A stretch of DNA of 64,000 bases from Nereocystis luetkeana (Eukaryota; Sar; Phaeophyceae; Laminariales; Laminariaceae): assembly GCA_031213475.1 (NCBI GenBank), contig JARUPZ010000002.1, positions 14,943,425-15,007,424 of the forward strand, given 5' to 3'. Below, piece by piece: positions 48,701 to 60,400 of this stretch. A program made the position numbers and the translations under genes. Under the pieces are notes generated by a model, which saw only the letters and a list, made by a program, of their open reading frames with translations, was not told the origin of the DNA and searched no databases. Positions within the stretch are counted from its first letter, which is position 1; every line of letters starts with the position of its first letter.

Positions 48701-51700
48701 CTGCCTGTTCGGCAAAAACCCGACGTGCCCCGTCCCGGCATTGTAGGAATGCGAGGGTCTTTACGGCCATGCATGATATCGAGTACACCCCCACCCCCCC
48801 TACACCCCCCCCTACACCCCCTGCTCCGTCTCGAAAGGGATGCGTGGTCAATGATCAAATTGCTGAGGCAGGCAACAAATAAGACCCCCGCCCTCCCCCC
48901 CATCTCGCCAAGGGGGGATGCCGGGGTGCTGTTTGAGCCGATAGACTCCAAGATGACGTTGTCGTCGGGATTGTTTGTTGATTTGTTTGTTGGTCCGTTT
49001 GCTCGTGTCTTTGAAAGTTTTCAATAACAAAAAAATATGCTGTTGAAGGGGGAAATGCGCTCTGCTGACCGGTACAAGCTGTAACAGTGTGCCTGTGGGA
49101 TGCGTGCACGAAATCCCCCTCGCTCGTATTCGGCGGCGGGGCAAAGCCTGAAATATGCCGAGACAAACCAAACGTGTGTCGCGGAAGTTCTTGTTCGACT
49201 CGGGGGCGACACGAGCGGCTTTGACAATCTTTGTCATCGCGTCCACGCCGCGCAGCTTGACTCTGACACTCTATCGTTTCGACTTTTAAGCATCTAAAAA
49301 AATGGCACGGTACAGTAGTCCTTGTGAGGAGCGAACGCGGTGCGCGTGGGACAGTTATTGCTGAATCAACCAGTCCTCTCGGCGGGCGACGCCATATGCG
49401 CAAGTCTTGGTTTTCACCGTTTCGTGCCCCCCGCCCCCATCCCCGCCTAAGGACTTGATGCATAGTTGCGTTTAAACCCGCTTATTTGTTCTCGCCTTCC
49501 ACACTCTGTGCATCGTTCTCTCCCGCCGGTTCCGGTTCGCGCGTGGTTTTTGCTCCTCCTCGTACTTGCAATGCACCTGTGAACGTTTGCCTCGTATTTG
49601 TGGTGCAACGCTGCAACGCTGCAACGTGCTCTCTGCTATGTTCCGACCGCGGGTGGGCGTCTGACAGGAATCGGGGTCGGAAAACTGGATCGGCATGGTG
49701 TGCCAGCAGACGTCGCCCGCCGCGATCGCCGAGGCGGCCATCGAGGACGCCAAGTTCGTGTGCACCCGACAGTACGGAGACGCGCCGGACGTGACCCTCC
49801 ACGGCAGGCTGGACCTCACCTTCTCTTGTGAGAGCTTGCACCTCTGAGAGCCGGCCGGCGACCGACCACGCACGGTGGCTCTCCGTTCTGGTGGTTTCTA
49901 GACCGGTCCAGGAGCACAACTGCTCGGGAAACGCTTTTTCGAGAGAGTCTTATTGCTCTTTGTGGTTTGTTTTTGCCATCTGTACTATACACCTGACGTT
50001 TACAGTGTTTTTCGTTGCGAACCTGGTGCCACAAGGGTATCTAGCGCCTCGATCACTCCGTGCGCAAGACGCTCTGCGCCTGCATTTCATAAGCCGCCAG
50101 CGCCGGTCGCCCTTTTGGGTGCGTTCGCGGCAGGCGGCAGGTAGCAACTTGACGTGTGGTCTGTTTGCTCGTCAGTTGGAAGAAACAGTGGGGCCGTCAG
50201 TTGGGGTTCACGAGTCGGTGGGAGGTCAAAACACCCCTAGTCGCCTGGTTCGTGTATTGTATTCGGGCGCGAATCGTTGCGAAGAGGCGCCCGCAAGGAA
50301 GCCGCCCAAGGTTGTATCAGGCAACCACGTTACGCGCGCACAGAGCGAGGTTTGAGCGGAAATGACAAAAGTGCTATACAGCCGCCTCCCGCATGAACTC
50401 GTGGTTATGCGTGCATTTTGCGGTGACCGCTGCTGGTCGATCGCGGTGGCCTCCTCTCTTTCGCGGCGTGGTCACGACACAGTTTTATGCCCGGCCAGTG
50501 GATGGGACGGCCGACTGTCGTGCGCGACATTTTTATCCAATGACCCGCCGCGCACTCACCTTGCTGACTCACCGCCCGCCTATGCTTTATTTCCTGTGCG
50601 CCCTGTTGTGGTTGTCGCTCTGTGATCCCAGACGTCCCTTCGCACTTGCACTACATCATGCTCGAGCTGATCAAGAACTCGATGCGAGCAACGGTGGATT
50701 TTCATGGGCTTGATGAGATGGACAACAACCCCATCCGCGTGGTCATTGCGGACGGAGAGGGAAATGAGGTAAGCAGGACAGGGCAGGGAGGAGTTTCGGT
50801 TAGCGTGGTACGACACGTCTCAATCGGTTGCTCCCTCCCCCCTCCCCCGTTTCCCCACGTGTCTTCGGCATCCGGGGACTGGGTTTTACACCCTCGCCCT
50901 TCCCAACGTGACGCGCGTTGGCCCTGCTCTTCGCCCGTTGCCCCTTTCCTATCGGCTAGGACGTCGTGATCAAGGTTGCAGACGAGGGAGGTGGGATCCG
51001 TCGCTCGTACATGAACCGCATCTGGAGCTACCTCTTCACGACCGCCGACCCTGCCGTTCAAGAGGGCTTTATCAACCTTGGCGAGGTCGAAAGCGACCAC
51101 TCCAAGGAGTCTCCGCTCGCCGGCCTGGGGTGAGAGCGAGTGGCGGCACCCGTGTGGGTTTATTCGCACGCCCTCCTTTTTTTTTCAGAAGCGCTGATCG
51201 TCTGGGTGTGTTTTTGTCGGGATGGCGGCGTGGACCGTGGTCTTGCCCCCCCCCGCCGCTTGCTCCTACACGGTGCATTTTTTGGCTATGCGACGTCGGG
51301 GCTCTGCGACGGCGGGGTTGGTGTATTTCAAACACACCACTGGCCTACGTGTAAACGCGCCGCCATCTACTCGCTGTGTCGAAGCGTTTAAATTTCCGTT
51401 GAATGGACCCGCGCTCTGGTCCCCGATTGATCTGTACCCGACTGATCTGTATCCCACTTGCTCCCGCACGGGGGTCGGGTGTGACCTGCGTCTTGTTGCT
51501 CTCTTGCCTGCATCTCTCACCCGCTCCTAGCCCTCATCCCACACATTAATCGAATCCTCCTCCCCCTTTCTCGTCAATTCGCCCTGATTTCAATGAATTC
51601 AACCCAACGCTTATCTCCTTCGCCTCCTTGTTTGTAGCTCCCGTTAGTTTAACCCCGATGCCCCTTCCCGCACGCATCTTTGCAATATACCTCCCCTGCA

Positions 51701-51837
51701 GGTACGGGTTGCCCATCAGCCGGAGCTACGCGCGCTACTTCGGCGGCGACCTCAGTATCGTTTCCATGGAAGGGTATGGCACTGATGCCTTCGTCCACCT
51801 CAGTCGCCTGGGCCATCACTCCGAGCCCTTGCCCTGA
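40103..51837 (+). CDS. PDK: Mitochondrial pyruvate dehydrogenase kinase family protein, ten exons
   Basis: Exons: 40103-40461, 41238-41346, 45210-45311, 46208-46303, 47048-47182, 47877-47954, 49668-49827, 50632-50768, 50960-51129, 51702-51837. Phases all match; the sum is 1482 bp, 493 residues plus TGA. The first ~80 residues are basic and Ser/Arg/Ala-rich, as expected of a mitochondrial transit peptide; an in-frame ATG at 40136 ([13 protein letters not shown]) is an equally good start. The N-terminal helical regulatory domain includes [14 protein letters not shown] and [11 protein letters not shown]. The GHKL ATPase domain has the N box [12 protein letters not shown]1 box ADEGGGI and G2 box GLGYGLPISR, with C-terminal [11 protein letters not shown]. 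Family role: serine phosphorylation of the E1-alpha subunit in the mitochondrial matrix, inactivating the 2-oxoacid dehydrogenase complex. The pattern looks closer to PDK than to branched-chain kinase, but that distinction needs phylogeny. Intron 2 (3.9 kb) holds a Harbinger-like element; intron 6 holds family A repeats. Confidence 0.92.
41029..41127. repeat. Hairpin-type repeat, second family, copy 2
   Basis: It starts CCCTTTTAGAACTGCAGTC and ends with the imperfect inverse (GACTGCAGTACTACAAAAG, then AAGGG). It contains TACTTGGAATTTGAGTAG and TGTCCCCACAACGGGAC. This is a MITE-like inverted repeat in PDK intron 1. Confidence 0.6.
41560..41775 (+). repeat. Dispersed repeat shared with 11655-11910
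   Basis: It carries CGACATCCAGCACAACC, AGAGATACAAGCTCTGTGG and TCACAAAAC in the same order as the copy at 11.7 kb. It lies in PDK intron 2. Confidence 0.35.
42313..43197 (-). mobile_element. PIF/Harbinger-like DNA transposon, non-autonomous
   Basis: The 885 bp element has perfect ~39 bp terminal inverted repeats starting GGCCAAGTATTATGGG and a 3 bp TAA direct repeat outside each end. A TWA target duplication is characteristic of PIF/Harbinger. On its minus strand an open frame (42858-42343, 171 codons) encodes a poly-Ser N-terminus, then [19 protein letters not shown] and [18 protein letters not shown]. This resembles the N-terminal part of Harbinger transposases, but the DDE domain is absent, so the copy cannot transpose alone. 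A second internal palindrome (CCTCTCAGAACTGAGCTCAG region, 43010-43065) is present. It sits in PDK intron 2. Confidence 0.75.
42690..42795. repeat. (CTG)n-rich tract
   Basis: CTG triplets interspersed with TTG and GTG lie inside the Harbinger-like element and give its poly-Ser frame. Further CTG/CAG tracts flank the element (42105-42130, 43200-43560). Confidence 0.9.
43200..44110. repeat. CAG/CTG-rich region with repeated 'TTTCGCATGGAAGCTT' motif
   Basis: The motif ATTTCGCATGGAAGCTT plus a CACATC..ACAC and CTGCTGCTG context recurs at about 42245, 43590 and 43905, and partly at 42076. This suggests a local repeat unit interrupted by the Harbinger-like insertion. Confidence 0.5.
45780..45940 (+). 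repeat. Minisatellite with GCTGTCGGTTTCGT unit
   Basis: About eight imperfect ~17 bp units based on TGCTGTCGGTTTCG lie in tandem in PDK intron 3. Confidence 0.85.
47288..47398. repeat. Minisatellite with GGGTGAT/ACACACCGTAT unit
   Basis: Four imperfect units of about 27-31 bp (GGGTGATnAnGTnACACACC) lie in PDK intron 5. Confidence 0.85.
48140..48246 (+). repeat. Family A 3'-end fragment
   Basis: It carries GTCGGCGAAAACCCGACG, GGTGCGAGGGTCTATGG and GCATGATACCGAGTACACCC, followed by a C-rich stretch. It is immediately upstream of a full copy. Confidence 0.7.
48300..48793 (+). repeat. Family A repeat, near full-length copy
   Basis: It runs from GTTGGGTTGGCGTCGGTTGG to GATATCGAGTACACCCCC, in PDK intron 6. 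It ends in C-rich CCCCCCTACACCCCC units. Confidence 0.85.
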
Positions 51838-54271
51838 GCACCGGCCGAGTGCGCAACGGCTACTGCCGTCAACACCAAGCGGTGTCGGCCGTTTCGTCTC
51901 ATTTTCCACAATGTTGCTGCTTTCTGCTGCTTCTGCTTGTGCTGCTGCTGCTTCTGCCGCTGCTGCTGCTGTTGCTGCTACGCGCATGCGCTGTTCGAGG
52001 CAAAGCAAACGGGTGTCATCTGCTGAGCACCGCTCCACCGCTAGAGCGCACTTACAGTGCTCGGAGATCGGCCGAGTGTCGACGCCATGCGGTATTTGCT
52101 GCCGCTTCTGCTGCTACTTCTGTTGCTGCCGCTTCTGGGTGTATGCGCTGCTCGAGGCAAACCACCACGGCTTCAACTGTTCCGTTGGGTTGCTGAACAC
52201 CGGTAGAGCTGGATGAGCGCGGGCTGAGGGGTGCGCGCGAGATTTTGATGGATGTAGAGGCGTGCCGTTTCTCGATGCGCGGGTAATGACCGGTCCGAAG
52301 GTGGATCAGTGGAAACATTGTATCGTCGGTGGGAGTTCCCAGTTGCCGCGGGGCACGGTGGAGACAGCGCCGACGTACATCGTGACAGATGTCCACTAAG
52401 AACGTCAGGGGGGGGGGAGGGCGTGTGCTTGCGAAGGGAGTAATAGGGACGGACGCCCTGAGATGATTTTCACCTTCACCGTTGATAGGACCAACCCTAT
52501 GAGTGCGCGCCACGGTTGGCAGCCGCAGCTCTAAGCCTTCGGGTATAGACAGGTACCGGCGTATGTTGCGCGGGCAAAGACTGATGTCGCGACTCTTTCG
52601 CTTCCCGTGATCGGTGGTGAGGCGAACTATATTTTTGCTGATCGTCTTTGCTACCTTACATACCCTCTCGAGGAATTTACAGTCGGGGCAAGTTTACGGG
52701 GTGTGGTTTGGACAGACAGCAATACCCATCAGCGTTCGTGTGTCTGGATGTGGTTACTGGGTGTGGGAGGAGCTCGGGGTTTTCGCACGACGTTAGAGAG
52801 TATAAACTGCTACGGTTGTGTGAAAAAAAAGGTTACGTATTATGTACTGGGTATCTGACACGTGTTACGTATTATGTACTTGGTATCTGACACGTAGAAA
52901 AGACGTTGCACACGACTCGGATGTGGGACCCCCCTCGAATTGGCCTCACACGTAACCCAGATGTGAGTTATTCATAGTGTATGTACGCCGCTAAAAGTAT
53001 GGGAAGTCGCTCGTACGGCTGTCCACTCTTTCAACCGAAGAACATTCTACTGGTGGAAGGCACGCGACCGAGTGCAACTAATTTGTTCTGCACTGGCTTG
53101 CATCAGTCCAAGAGTGACTTTTCCCTACCATCTTGTACATACGTATTAATAGTGCATGTGCATGGCTGTACCGGATGCATGTATGTATGTGCTGTCTCAG
53201 ATGGGGCCGTGACCCACTTGGTCAAACGCCGAGTTATTATGGCCGAAGTTTGCTCAGGCGGTCGAAGGCATGACGTGCTGTACCCACGTTGCGTTGCGTC
53301 GTGTTCTGTTTTTTTGTGGACACAGGACCCCGGAATATCGGCATTTAATTTAGTGAAGTTCACGTCGATATTTTTGTTGTGACAATAATTAACTGCAGCA
53401 CGCCGGCGAGACACACGTACCAGGTGTTGGTTTCGAGGGAGGCACCCGTTGGCAATACGAACTTGCTAACAATTGATGTCCGTTGTGATTCGGTTGGTTC
53501 CGGAAGAGGAGTATTACCGCCCCGAATATCCTGGCTTCCAGTCAATGCTCTGACACCAGAGCGGTAGTACACAGCAAGCATCAGACATAACTAAGAAATG
53601 GATTGTACTGCTGTCCCGCACCGATGCTGAAATACATGCCGCTTGCAATCTTCTTGGGGTCTCCCGTTCGCAGTGCCCAGCACCATCATCCGATTCGTAG
53701 AAGCTGCATACTGGTACTTCGGTACGAGTACTACTGCTGCAAAGACGAGCACTGATTATCACCTGGTTCCTGGTTCTGGTATCAATTACGACCTATAGCA
53801 TGTTGATATGTTGTTGCGAAGGTATCATGGTATCATACAGAGTCAGTACTCGCACGTCTTACGAACGTAGCAGTAACGCAACAATGGTCGTTGAGCAGAA
53901 GAGCTCCCGTTGAGGTATACAGTCGACTAAATAAATACGAAATATCGACGATCCCCGCCGTACGAATATCTTCTGCTGGGTACACATCACACATTCTACG
54001 CCCCTTCGGCGAACCCTTGAAGGATATCGTTAGGCGGAGCCAAAGGTATCAAGGCTCGTGCTACTACCCGCTGTTGGCGTGCCTGCCGCAAGATCGCATG
54101 ATTCGCGACATTTTCAGGGGGGGGGAAGTAGATTTGTGTTTAATTGCCGCCTCCTCGGTGTAAACCCCTTGAAACTGTTATTTTGCTGGTTTTGGCGATA
54201 GAAGATTTCCACGACCAATACAGGCTCGACTGCTGGGGACTTTCTACTCTGTTCCTGCACTCGAAGAAAGC
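51838..54271. other. Intergenic interval PDK-DNAL1
   Basis: A ~180 bp imperfect tandem duplication begins just after the PDK stop: 51900-52035 and 52080-52215 share CTGCTG tracts, TGCGCTG(T/C)TCGAGGCAAA and a GCTGA(G/A)CACCG(C/G)T motif. A second tandem pair is at 52832-52898 (unit GTTACGTATTATGTACT plus GGTATCTGACACGT). The remainder has no recognised element or exon. Confidence 0.55.
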
Positions 54272-54443
54272 ATGGTGAGGAAGTTGCAGGACACACTCTC
54301 GCTTGTAGTACATCTGTCTGGCTGTCGGTTCCCCAAGGCTTTGTCGCCAATGAGTCGTTCGCTGTAGCGTGAACTGACACGAAATTGTGGTATTTCTTGT
54401 CGAGATGAATAACACCGCCGATCGATCTGCGATATGATTACAG

Positions 54444-57400
54444 ACGACGTGCACGCAAGCGATCAAGAATTGGGAAGCGAAGAACGAGGCGTCTGCCGAG
54501 GAAGCTACTGTGGTGAAGCTGTACTGCCAGATGCCCCCGATTGCCAAGCTCGATAACTCCCTCAACACGCTCAAGAATTGCGAGTGAGTGCGCCGAAATA
54601 GACAAGACAATTACAGTAGAGGTAGGTGACTAACAAGTTGTGTTCGTCTCTTTGCGGTCCTTGCGTATCTACAGTAGTAGTACCTCGTATGTACTGCAGT
54701 CGACAGTACTCTATTAGTCTACAATCAAAACTACTGCTGTGCTGTACTCATGATTGATCGTACGCACGTACATAAAATGCGATCATCGAGTCCGTTGTTT
54801 CGTGGACGTTGCCAATGCTCACAATTATTGTATGCTCGTACCTGGTATACGTTTGAAAGTAACGCGATGCGGCGGTCATGGAAGACCATTCCACAATGCA
54901 CAATCTTCAGAAACTCAACTATTAATATTAATAACTGCCGTTGCTCAGTTTACCGCAAGCTGTGCGTATAATATGATACGGACAGACACAACCGTTGGCA
55001 TGGAAACCTAGGCAGGATCTTATCAGGACGAGAATGTCCAAATCTTGCTTTGAATCCTTATTTTGCGCCCCTCACCTTTCGGCCGATACCCACATAAACG
55101 CATGTAGTTGTAAGCAATCAACTTGGCACCATTTCGAATCTCGCCCCCAACGTTTTGTACACTCTTCACCTGTGAACAACGCATCAACGTGCGTGTACTG
55201 GTGCGTGATACGTGCACGAATGGATGTTGATATTAATAGCAGCCGTAGACAACGTAAAAGTTATCGTTTCACAGGCCCAGCCTCGGCGCCCAACTCGCGT
55301 GGGTTGGCGACGTCCGGCCGTAAATAGAGTCATGATACAGCTAGTTGGATTGTCGACCGCCACAGCAGCATGATCGATAGGCGCCTCCTTACGATGCCTC
55401 TCCGTCGAACCCACGTGCTTTCGGCGACAGGCAATTGTCGTTGTCGACAAACTGCATCGATCGGATCATTCCATTGGCGGGAATGAAGAATTTGAAGATC
55501 TTGTCGTTAGGACGAAATTGCATCAAGAAGGTGAGAAGGTATCTCTCTTACCATGCTTGTGGCGAACCATTCTTTGGTGAGGCCAAATGTCCTGGACACG
55601 ATATAAACACGCACATAGACACCGTTGTGCTTGTCACACATCCCATGGTGTAGGAGTCACACATTCCTTGGCTAACTATTGTCTCACCGATTGAGACCCT
55701 CCTCAAGTGAGCAACTACCGGTTACTTAAGCATTGTACTTTTACCAGTACATTTATTACCACAAAGCGCAACAAATTTACCTTTCGAGTAAGGAGCTCAA
55801 AAATGGGCTAACGAACCTAAAAGGCATTGCTCGAGTCGACACACGGCTGCATTACGCTGCAGCTTGTACGGTGGGGGCTTGTTTTCTGCCGTGTGCAGCA
55901 GTCCGGCAGACAGGTATTCTTGTGGTTTCGCTAGTTGAGCGGGTTGTTGCATGTTTCCCACTACTATCGACATCGAGGTTTCCCTGTTTTAAAAACAATC
56001 GGCATTCTCCTCGTTGTTGCAGCTGCGAATATTGCGCATACCCGCATGTAGAATACCCGGTACCGGGTACTACTGAAATGACAACAAAAATACGGATGTC
56101 TTTGACACAAACCCGGGCTACTGTAGTATAGAGACAACGACAACATTTCCCTCGACTACAACAGTACAACATCCAAGCTTGAGCGAATAAGGATTAGGAG
56201 TGCTAAAGCAATGCTGTGATATTTGAGGATAGAGGGCTTCTTCTCTTGTGTCAACGGTGCGCCTCGACCAACGTTGATGACAGGCAGAAGTTGGTCAAGC
56301 CCATTACATCCTTTGGTAGACGCCCCCAAGCCAAAACACTACTGCAAGCTTCTACAATCAAACTCGGGTTGCAGGGCAGCGCTTGCAAAAAGCCCGCAAC
56401 CCGCTTTGGCTTCGTTGTGATACTCTGCATCACAGCTTGCCTCACACGCACGAAACGCACAGCACAGCTTGTCGTGAACGCCCACCGCTGGCCCCGTGCG
56501 ATAAAAACAATCGTAGCTCTTCACTCAAGCACGTATGAACAGCTGACTCGAGCTACGCCTAGTACTCCCGACGTAGAAATGCGAGCTGCTAAATTACACA
56601 GCGTCTTAAAACGGGTATTTCTTTAGAGTGACTGAAACGACCGACCGACCGACCGACCGACCGGGATCCACCAACGCACACAAGTTGACGACTCTTACAA
56701 ACAACCTGCCTGCACGAGTTCCGACAGCAGTAGCGGCGGCTCTGTAATATCTGAACTAACAGCCGCGGATCACATCGTACGGCACACTGTTGACGTTCTC
56801 GTTTGGATTCTCAGATAGAGAAACTCGACGACGTCGCGGAGTCATTGGAAGAGCTGTGGATTTCGTACAACCAGGTCACCACTCTAGACGGGCTTTCCAA
56901 CCTGTCCAACCTCACGCGCTTGTATATGTCGAACAACAGCGTCAAGAACTGGGCGGAGCTAGACAAGCTGGTAGGTGAAGGGGGGGGGGGATATGATATG
57001 TACGAAAACGGCTGTGCTGTTCTGGGCTTTGCTGAAAATATGGAAACACACTGCGCTGTTCTGTGCTTTGCTGAAGATATGAAAACACACGTGAACGTAT
57101 AAGAAGGTACGTTATGTACGTGCCATTGTTATGGTATCCCATCTCCCCCGTTGCGGCGCTTTGATTTGTAGCAAGCGTGCCTTTCTGATGAGTGCCTCGC
57201 CCCTTCGTTCAGAAGACATCTGGTGAGGCAAGCAGCAACCAATACAAGAGCCTATAACTTCGAACATCGGCAAGTACCTTGTGTGAGTGCTAAGTGTAAG
57301 GACAACATGGACCTAGGGACCGACTGCTGCTAGCAGGTTGATGCCTTTGGCTCTGTTCTGGTCACTCACACGAGGTGCTTGACGATGGTATAAGCTCTTG

Positions 57401-60400
57401 TATTATTGCGGTTTGCCTTGCCAGATGTCTTCTGAACGAAGGGGCGAGGCGTTCATCAGAAAAGCAGGCGATAACGCCTGCCAGGTACGATGAGGAGACG
57501 ATTGCTACAAACCATAACGCCGCAACAGGGGAAAAGGGATACCGTAACACTAGCCCACCCTGAAGGGTCGTATATGCAGATTGATAGAAAACTCAGGCAT
57601 AAACAAAAATAATCCGGAGAATTTGGAGAATGGATCGAAGAGGCGGCACTCCACAACCCACTCCAACACCTCTAACTTGCAAGGCTGTGGCCGAATACCC
57701 GTGGACACTGCGAATTCAGACAACAACAACTTTGACAGTACCGATACGCGTTTGAGAACCTTGGCACCGGTACCAGATTTCGCACCCTGGCGAATGGTGG
57801 CAGCGGTGTTGTAGATCCATACCCAGCTACCGATGGTGTAGGAAGGGCGTTGTTTGAAGGCGTCTGAGAGCGCTGAGTTACGGCGCTCCACGCGAGAGAA
57901 TTCAGACAACAACAACTTTGACAGTACCGATACGCGTTTGAGAACCTTGGCACCGGTACCAGATTTCGCACCCTGGCGAATGGTGGCAGCGGTGTTGTAG
58001 ATCCATACCCAGCTACCGATGGTGTAGGAAGGGCGTTGTTTGAAGGCGTCTGAGAGCGCTGAGTTACGGCGCTCCACGCGAGAGACCGTGATAGCGTGTT
58101 GTTCGCGCACCAGCCCATACGCACGCCGTTGGCAGTCGGCGGCGAGGTCGCAGTATTCCAGTTGGTCGCGGGCGAGGCTTTGGTGGCCTCGGGCGTAGTG
58201 TTGTTCGAAAATGGTGAGGGAAAGGCGAGGGAGGCGATTCATGTGCACCTCAGTGGGGGCCAACCCGGTGGCGGCGCTGACGGAATAGTTGTAAGCAAAT
58301 TTCACGTGCGGTATATGGATGTCCAGTCGTCCTGGCGTTCGTTGCAGACAATCGCTAGCATTTGAGCCATGGTGTGGATAACGCGCTCGGCGCCGCCGTT
58401 GCCGTTGGGATGATAGGCGCTTGTGGTGATTTTTCGATATCCCAGAAGTTTTTACACGGCATGTGACAGCTTGGAGCAGACGTATAGTCCATTGTCGGAG
58501 AGAAGACTGACCGGACACCCCCGAAGAAGTATGTACCTATTGATTGAGATGTCGGCGGTGCCTTCAGCCGTGAATTCCGCAGTTGAGACGGCGTACATGG
58601 CGCGCCGGCTGAACCTATCCCATCCGTGAAGAGAAGAATGTAGCAGTTGCCTCGAGGCGTGACGGGAAGGGGGCCGAAGTAGTCAACGCTCACCGCGACA
58701 CAAGGGCCGGATGGTAACGGCAGAGAGAGAATGGGTCAACGTACCGTTTGTCTGGAAGACTTGCGCGCCTGGCATTGAAGGCAACGACGAAGCCACCACC
58801 GCGTGCAGATGCTCATGCCAATCCACCAACGAAAAACATTCGAGCATCGAGAGCGTTCGAGCGACACCGAGGTGACAGTAGGCGTTAGCATGGCAGGCTT
58901 GCATAATCCACGGACACATAAGCAGCGGGACGTAGATTCGCGTAGGCTCGTCGGCCAAAAGGCGGGCGGCACGTCCGCCAGGCTTGTAGGGGCAAGCCAG
59001 AGCGGGGGGGCGTCAACCCAAATTTGTCAGCGGAGAAAAAAAAACAGACCTCAAACAGGTACCAAAAGCGTCCTGCCGACGACGCCAGTATTAAGTATAA
59101 GGGCAATATGGACCTAGGGACCGACTGCTGCTAGCAGATTGATGCCTTTGGCTCTGTTCTGGTCACTCACACGAGGTGCTTGACGATGGTATAAGCTCTT
59201 GTATTATTGCGGTTTGCCTCGCCAGATGTCTTCTGAACGAAGGGGCGAGGCGCTCATCAGAAAAGCAGGCGAAAGCGCCTGCCAGGTACGCTGAGGAGAC
59301 GATTGCTACAAACCATTACGCCGCAACAGGGGAAAGATAATACCATAACATGAGTGACCAGAGCAGAGTTAAAGGCATCACCTGCTAGCAGTAGTCAGTC
59401 CCTAGGTCCGTACTGCCTTACACTTAACACTGGCGTCATCGACGATTGATAGACGCTTTTGGCACCTGTTCAAGGTCTGATTTTGTATCGCATATTTTCA
59501 ACGCGATTGACCCTTGTGAGGACTCAGGTGGCCGAAACGACAGGCGAAAATGGTGATAGCAGAATCATCAGTCACAAGCAGCAGCCGGGGGCGGCTGGGT
59601 TATGGGGGTTGGCATATACGCGTAATATGAGCAGGGCCTGAGAGTGGGAATTGCGTTCTGCGAACGCGTGCGGTGCATGACATTTGCTCTCCCCAGCTGC
59701 GGCGCGCTCACTCTTACTGTAGATGGTTGTTTTTTACAGAACTTTTTCAGTTTTTTTATTCGTCACTTTGCCCGCTGGTCGTAAAAATATTTTTCAACAC
59801 TGCTGTGAAATGTGCTTTACAAACAAGCACACCTCGGACACACGATCGATTCCTACTCGATGGTCTACAGTTTTTTTTAGGACAGATGTATTCCTGAGCT
59901 ATATGATCTACAGTAGCTCATGTTGCCGAATGGGAGCCGTGAAACCTGCAGTATCTAGGACACGACTTCTCGGGTGTGATATGTACTATACAATACAGAT
60001 CATCTACAACATATCATAACGACAGGGTAGGATCTAGATGATCTATCTGTAGATGATATATTTGTAGATGATCCTTCCGACGAGTACAAATACGCAACGC
60101 ATCTTTTGGGGACTAACACCGATTCGCCACGCAAGAACGATGATCAGGGATATTTAAGTACTACGTACACAAAGGTCGAACACGTTGGGTCCCCGCCAGA
60201 AGAGACAATACATGCTTCTGTAATTGATGTGAGCCATGCCACCGCCGTTAGACTTTACCGTGGTAAACACACTGGCTCTTTCTCTGTCGCGTCGAGAGGG
60301 TGCGCCCTTGACCCCTTCCGCATCAAATGCAAGCAAAACATGGTATACATAACAAAAACCACCATTTTCACTCATGCACAATACCGCCGCGCGTCTGTCT

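Noticed and set aside
49486-49919. Overlapping frames on both strands around PDK exon 7
   Set aside because: Only the PDK frame ([20 protein letters not shown]) has family similarity and correct phase.
57284-59432. A complete LTR retrotransposon
   Set aside because: Only integrase pieces remain, the flanking direct repeats are palindromic, and no gag, protease or reverse transcriptase is visible.
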